A stretch of 64,000 nucleotides of DNA from contig JANNES010000021.1 in the NCBI GenBank assembly GCA_031378845.1, positions 372,001 to 436,000 of the forward strand. Reading direction: 5' to 3'. The DNA is from JAJNPS01 sp031378845 (GTDB lineage: Bacteria > Pseudomonadota > Alphaproteobacteria > Rhodobacterales > Rhodobacteraceae). The notes beneath the pieces were generated by a model. That model did not search any database. It worked only from the letters and a program-made list of their open reading frames with translations, and was not told the DNA's origin. Position numbers and translations under genes: made by a program. Within the stretch, counting starts at the first letter, position 1. Every line of letters begins with the position of its first letter. Below are positions 59,933 to 64,000 of the stretch, piece by piece.

Positions 59933-61756
59933 CTAGCTGTGGTTCAAGGACGGGATCGTGCGCGCCTCGCTCAGCAGCAGATCCAACAGCGGCGGCGGTG
60001 CCCAGATCCGGTCATCGCGCGCCCAAAGCCGCAGATCCTGACGAAAGAGCAGCAGCCCGCGCCGGTGCGCCATGTGCATCGGGCCGCCCATGCGGCGGGG
60101 AAAGCCGTATCCTGCCACCATCAGATGGTCGATATCGGCAGGGCAAAGGGCGGTGCCCGCTGCCAGACAATCCATGCCCGCCGCAGCCATCGCCGACCAC
60201 CAGCGCGCAATGATCTCGGGGCGCGGCATCACCAAAGGCCGTCCGCCATTGGCGCGCGGATCAAACCCGCCGACGGGCAACGTTGGCTTGGCCGCCTTGA
60301 CCGAGGCGAGTGCCCCCAGCACCGCTTCCTCGCGCACGCCGCGCGTCAAAAGCCTGCTCAGCGCAGTCTTGCCCGCAGCCGCGATGGTCGCACCGGGTGA
60401 TGGGCCTTCTCCACCAACAGCAATCAGCGGCAGTCCGATGCGCGACAGAAACGCCCGCGCCGTCGCAGCCGCGGGGATGGCCGCGATGCCTGACAGGGTC
60501 GTGATGCGCCCCGAGGGCGCAAGTGTCAGCCCGAAAAACCCGGCCGCGCCGTCGATCACCAGACGCGGCACGGCAGATGACACCTGGGTCGCGGTCTCGG
60601 TCACCCGCGCGATCTGACCGGGCCCGAACAGCATCGCATCGACACCCTCGGGCAACAGCGGACCTGGCGTGACCGTCGCCAGCCGCGCCCAGTCGGCATC
60701 GCGTGCGGCAAGGTCCAGACGCCCTGCCGACACCGCCGCGTCCTGACGCTCCGCGATCGCCTTGAGGACCCTGCCAAGGACATCGCGATCTGCTTCTGCC
60801 AGGGTCACGCTGATCCCCGCTGACAGGGCCGCAAAAACAATCGGCGTGGTCGCAGGCGACATCCCTTCGACGTAAAGATGGGTGACCGGCGCTGCCGGAA
60901 TGCCGGCAAGCGATTTGGGCAGACGGCGCGCAATCAGGGCCGCCGTCTCTGCCGCGCGCAGTCCCAGCACTTCGTCGCTTTGCAAGAGATCCTCGCGCAG
61001 CGTGGCCTCCATCGTCATCCCTTGCGCCAGCGGCAGGATCAGGGCGGCTTCGACCGCATCGATCATCCGCTCTGCGGCGGGTAAGCCGTTCACGAAAAGC
61101 GCGCTGCGGGCGGCGCTGATCTGTGGCCCGAAGGTCTTGGCGTCCAGTCCCGGCGTCGGGCGCCGAGGACGCGGATGCCTGGCCAATTCTGCCGCCGCGA
61201 CAAGCGCCGCGTCGTGCACCTCGCCGTGCACCACGCGGTCGACCAGCCCCATTTGCTGGGCGTCCGATACCGACACCACACGCCCCGTCAGCAACATGTC
61301 AAGTGCGGCCTTTGCCCCGATCCGGCGTGGCAAGAGCTGCGTCGCCCCCCCGGCAGGGATCAGACCGAGCGCGATGTCAGGCAAACAAAACCGCGCGTCC
61401 GGGCCCGCAAGGATCACATCCGCGCCAAGCGCCAGTTCGACCGCCGGACCACTCAACGCGCCGGTCACCGCGATGATGACGGGAAACGGCGCCGCGACCA
61501 GTGCTTCGATCACCTGCATCAGGTGCGGCGCGTGCACATCCGCCTCGACTGGCCCCGACGCCCGGGCGCCCGGCGCCTTGATTGCAATCACCATCGCACG
61601 CGGCAAGGGCTGCGAGGTCAGCGCATCCACAACCATCTCGCGCGCTTTTGCATCGAGGGCGCACGCCTCGGGCGTGTCCAAGGTCAGCAGCATGACGTCC
61701 CCATGCCAAACCCCGTGGCTCACGTCTTGCACGCTGGTGTCTCCCCCCATCCGCAT
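59933..61756 (-). CDS. FadJ-like fatty-acid oxidation protein with lost catalytic residues
   Basis: 607-residue protein with the order of a bifunctional enoyl-CoA hydratase/3-hydroxyacyl-CoA dehydrogenase, shorter than the usual 700-730. The hydratase part has LPDIALGLIPAGGATQ, where the family has LPEV (the catalytic Glu is Asp). The dehydrogenase NAD loop, normally VIGAGTMG, is VEGMSPATT, and the HFFSPANVM catalytic block is replaced by GLTLAPSGRI. The C-terminal GYGFPRRMGGPMHMA segment is kept. Probably a diverged, perhaps non-enzymatic paralogue. Confidence 0.7.
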   Translation of the reverse strand: MRMGGDTSVQDVSHGVWHGDVMLLTLDTPEACALDAKAREMVVDALTSQPLPRAMVIAIKAPGARASGPVEADVHAPHLMQVIEALVAAPFPVIIAVTGALSGPAVELALGADVILAGPDARFCLPDIALGLIPAGGATQLLPRRIGAKAALDMLLTGRVVSVSDAQQMGLVDRVVHGEVHDAALVAAAELARHPRPRRPTPGLDAKTFGPQISAARSALFVNGLPAAERMIDAVEAALILPLAQGMTMEATLREDLLQSDEVLGLRAAETAALIARRLPKSLAGIPAAPVTHLYVEGMSPATTPIVFAALSAGISVTLAEADRDVLGRVLKAIAERQDAAVSAGRLDLAARDADWARLATVTPGPLLPEGVDAMLFGPGQIARVTETATQVSSAVPRLVIDGAAGFFGLTLAPSGRITTLSGIAAIPAAATARAFLSRIGLPLIAVGGEGPSPGATIAAAGKTALSRLLTRGVREEAVLGALASVKAAKPTLPVGGFDPRANGGRPLVMPRPEIIARWWSAMAAAGMDCLAAGTALCPADIDHLMVAGYGFPRRMGGPMHMAHRRGLLLFRQDLRLWARDDRIWAPPPLLDLLLSEARTIPSLNHS

Positions 61757-62038
61757 CGGTCATTGGAAGTGAAGTAAAAGGCCATCGGCCGCGACTTGGC
61801 AAGCGGTCAGCGCAGCAACACGACCTTTGGCCGAGCGCGCGTCGCATTTCGACGGGTGTTTGTGAAACCGCGGGTGGCACGTCGCGGTTCTGCGCGGCGG
61901 AGCGCGGGGAAAACGGTCGGCGCTACCGCCTGCAGCAAGGGCGCTGAGCGTGCGTTCTTGCGCCGCCCGCGCGTTTCGGCTTAGGTGCCGTCCGGATCAT
62001 GGAACGTTCGGCGCTGCGGCCCGACCGAGGGGACAACC

Positions 62039-62464
62039 GTGCAGACAGATTGGCTATGGGGTCTTGCGGGGGGTGGATTGATCGGGCTTGCCGGGGCGAT
62101 CTTGTTGCTTGGCAACGGGCGCATCATGGGGGCGTCGGGCATCCTTGGCAGTACCGTTGATCGCAGTGCGGGCAAAGACAGCTCTGAAAACGTGATGTTT
62201 CTGGCAGGTCTTGTGGCAACTCCGGCGATTCTGGCATTGCCGTTTCCGGGCATGGATACCCATCTTTCGCCGCAGATCTGGGTGATTGTGGTCGGTGGCT
62301 TGCTGGTCGGCATCGGTACCCGTCTGGCGAATGGCTGCACCTCCGGGCATGGCGTCTGCGGCATCTCGCGGCTGTCGCGACGAAGCATCGCCTCGACGCT
62401 GGTCTATGTTGGTGCGGGCGTGCTGACGATCAGCCTTTTGCGCCACGTCTGGGGGCTGATCTGA
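62039..62464 (+). CDS. YeeE/YedE-family membrane protein (first of pair)
   Basis: 141-residue membrane protein with four helices and the conserved GxxxGxGTRLANGCTSGHGVCG segment (residues about 91-110 described in part), characteristic of YeeE/YedE thiosulfate or sulfur transport components. The start is GTG 62039 with GAGGGG 7 bases upstream; the longer frame lacks that. Adjacent to the second half-size protein, to which it is joined by a one-base overlap. Confidence 0.88.
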   Translation: MQTDWLWGLAGGGLIGLAGAILLLGNGRIMGASGILGSTVDRSAGKDSSENVMFLAGLVATPAILALPFPGMDTHLSPQIWVIVVGGLLVGIGTRLANGCTSGHGVCGISRLSRRSIASTLVYVGAGVLTISLLRHVWGLI

Positions 62465-62910
62465 TGATGCGCTTTTTTCTTGCGTGGCTTGCGGGCAGTG
62501 TGTTTGGCGTCGGGCTGTTGATTTCGGGCATGGCCGATACCGTGAAGGTGCAGGGCTTTCTGGACATCTTCGGGGCGTGGGACCCGACCCTTGCTTTTGT
62601 GATGGGCGGCGCGATCGTGCCGATGGTCATTGCGTGGCGGCTGGCGGCACGGGGCAAAGTGAGTCTGGCCGGATCGCCGATGCCGCATCCGGGCCAGGGC
62701 CCGGTTGACCGGCGGCTGATGGTGGGCTCGGTGTTGTTCGGGGCGGGCTGGGCGATCGCGGGCCTCTGCCCCGGCCCGGCCATCGCCTCGCTGGGCTTTG
62801 GGGGCACGGGCGGGGTGATCTTTCTTCTTGCGATGGTCGCGGGTATGCTGGCCGAGGCACAGATCGCCCGCCCGATAGATGGAGTAACGGCATGGACATC
62901 AGACCGCTGA
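62464..62910 (+). CDS. YeeE/YedE-family membrane protein (second of pair)
   Basis: 148-residue membrane protein of the DUF6691/YedE type. It contains GLLISGMADTVKVQGFLDIFGAWDP in part and GAGWAIAGLCPGPAIASLG, the second half-motif of the family. The two proteins together replace a full-length YedE. A sulfur-transferase-like gene overlaps it by 19 bases. Confidence 0.88.
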   Translation: MMRFFLAWLAGSVFGVGLLISGMADTVKVQGFLDIFGAWDPTLAFVMGGAIVPMVIAWRLAARGKVSLAGSPMPHPGQGPVDRRLMVGSVLFGAGWAIAGLCPGPAIASLGFGGTGGVIFLLAMVAGMLAEAQIARPIDGVTAWTSDR

Positions 62911-63326
62911 CACCGCGTTACGCGGTATCGCCCCAGATTGAGCCCGGCGACCTTGCGGCAATCAAGGCCGCGGGCTTTACCACCATCATCGACAACCGCC
63001 CGGATGGCGAGATCCCGGGCCACCTGCACACCGGCGCCATGCAGGCGGCAGCCGAGGCAATGGGGTTCGAGTTTGTCGTCAACCCGATCATCGGAGGCGC
63101 GCTGAGCGAGGCAAACGTGACCGCGCAAGCCGCAGCGATTGCCGCGGCCGCGGGACCGGTGCTGGCCTACTGCGCCTCGGGCAACCGCTCGTCCGTGGTC
63201 TGGGCGCTGGCGTCAGCCGGCACGATGTCTGCCGATGAGTTGATCGCGATTCCGGCCCGCTTTGGCTATCAGCTGGAACATCTGCGCCCACAGCTGGCGA
63301 CGCTGGCTGCGACACGCGGGCGCTGA
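62892..63326 (+). CDS. TIGR01244-type sulfur transferase/phosphatase-fold protein
   Basis: 144-residue protein with the active-site loop YCASGNRSS (Cys94 to Arg99), the signature of TIGR01244 proteins, and IIDNRPDGE near residues 32-40. The fold is the dual-specificity phosphatase-like sulfurtransferase domain. It is coupled to the YedE pair by a 19-base overlap, implying a role in sulfur-compound handling. Confidence 0.88.
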   Translation: MDIRPLTPRYAVSPQIEPGDLAAIKAAGFTTIIDNRPDGEIPGHLHTGAMQAAAEAMGFEFVVNPIIGGALSEANVTAQAAAIAAAAGPVLAYCASGNRSSVVWALASAGTMSADELIAIPARFGYQLEHLRPQLATLAATRGR

Positions 63327-63532
63327 GGCCCGCAAGCGGGTGCAAGACGCCGACCGTCAGGGGATCACGGCGCCCGCTGCGTCAGGGTCGTTCGCACATG
63401 ACCTGACGCGTGGCCCGCAAATCCGGTCGGCAAGGCATGGCGACGCTGCCAGAGCCGCGCTGCCAACGCAATCGGTCCCCTGCCCTGCATGTCGGCGCCG
63501 TCCGTCGCACGGCGTGGCCTTTGACAACCGCG

Positions 63533-64000
63533 CTATCCAACCGCCAGTGCAAGTCCGGTTGCAAGCTGCGCACCGACCATCAGGGGCGCATCGTTGACAA
63601 GGTTGAGAGGTCCTGACAGCCGCACCGCACGCATGCCGCGGTTCTGACCCAGCCGCGCCTCGGCCACGGCCTGCCCGTCCATCCCTTCGAGCCGGACCCC
63701 GGTCAAGGTCGCCTTGGGCAGCGGCACGATGGCACCCGGTTCAAGTGCGATGACGTCGCCCAACGACAGCACCACCCGTGCCAGCACCGCGTCCAGCTGA
63801 CACGGCACGCTCATCACGACCTCGGTCATCGACTGGGTAAAGGCGTGCACCGCATGGGCATCATTGGCAAGCGTCGCCGCAAGCGTGGGACGACGCCCCC
63901 GCCCTTCGGCCGGAAACGCAAGAATGACCTCTCCGGATTTGGCGCCACCGGACAGGGAAACCTGTGCGGTCAGGACGCGGTAGGCATGGTCTTCGAGCAG
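63533..64000 (-). CDS. FliM/FliN-family flagellar switch protein, 5' part off the window
   Basis: 155 residues of an open frame that continues beyond base 64000 without a stop. The C-terminal SpoA domain is recognisable: LDAVLARVVLSLGDVIALEPGAIVPLP and LTGVRLEGMDGQAVAEARLGQNRGMRAVRL in part. It belongs to the flagellar C-ring group. The true start and full length are outside the window, so it cannot be told whether it is FliM or FliN-like. Confidence 0.75.
   Translation of the reverse strand: MLEDHAYRVLTAQVSLSGGAKSGEVILAFPAEGRGRRPTLAATLANDAHAVHAFTQSMTEVVMSVPCQLDAVLARVVLSLGDVIALEPGAIVPLPKATLTGVRLEGMDGQAVAEARLGQNRGMRAVRLSGPLNLVNDAPLMVGAQLATGLALAVG

Noticed and set aside
1..64000. CRISPR array, insertion sequence or prophage
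   Set aside because: No regularly spaced repeats, transposase, integrase or phage structural gene was seen on either strand.

Overview
The window is chromosomal DNA of an alphaproteobacterium, most likely a member of the Rhodobacteraceae (Roseobacter group). The evidence is the G+C-rich coding with short or overlapping gene junctions, an aerobic CobN-type cobalamin cluster with CbtAB cobalt uptake, an ECF sigma factor of the DGPF-partnered type, a GapR-like DUF2312 protein, MocR plus DUF1127 neighbours and MetA of the acetyl-transferring type. No rRNA, functional tRNA, CRISPR array, transposase or integrase was seen.

Layout. 1-9.6 kb is a carbohydrate catabolic locus: a BtpA/M42 peptidase/FGGY kinase operon that resembles the E. 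coli sgc gene pair, an aldose dehydrogenase with a lactonase-type amidohydrolase, a ribokinase and a TIM-barrel isomerase under a GntR regulator, and an altronate-type dehydratase. Two similar palindromes lie in the two divergent promoter regions and suggest one GntR regulon. 9.6-27.6 kb is a nearly complete aerobic corrin pathway: cobO and cobQ on the minus strand, then a cobalamin riboswitch and DUF1636-cobW-cobN-cobG-cobH-cobI-cobJ-[cobK antisense]-cobL-cobE-cobM-cobB-cobA-cobF-DUF1636, then a second cobalamin riboswitch and cbtB-cbtA. Most junctions overlap by 1-4 bases. cobS/cobT and the lower-ligand assembly genes are not in the window.

27.6-34.3 kb holds an enolase-superfamily enzyme divergent from a PotDABC-like ABC importer with a Tat-exported binding protein, followed by a class V aminotransferase. 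34.3-36.0 kb is epmA divergent from efp. 36.2-38.1 kb is a visibly A+T-rich single gene encoding an ATPase with a TOPRIM domain of the OLD type (candidate phage defence), flanked by a perfect CtrA-type box upstream and a tRNA T-arm-like hairpin downstream. 38.1-43.7 kb is housekeeping and regulation: murI, an acyltransferase, a LysR regulator, a candidate small RNA with a strong terminator, a 540-base stretch without a convincing gene, and an ECF sigma factor with its YciI/DGPF partner.

43.8-50.2 kb has guaA, a monooxygenase-fold protein, a P-loop protein, metA, an alpha/beta hydrolase, ppk2 and a TetR regulator. 50.2-58.3 kb has a compositionally atypical membrane-anchored protein, a PotABC importer without a binding protein, a MocR regulator with a readable operator next to a DUF1127 gene, and an orphan iron-type permease. 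58.4-64 kb has hypothetical proteins, the GapR-like protein, a FadJ-like protein whose catalytic residues look lost, a YedE/YedE/sulfurtransferase module, and the 3' part of a FliM/FliN-family gene that runs off the window.

Starts were adjusted where the longest open frame clearly begins upstream of the family N-terminus. All functional names rest on reading the proteins by eye; no database search was run.
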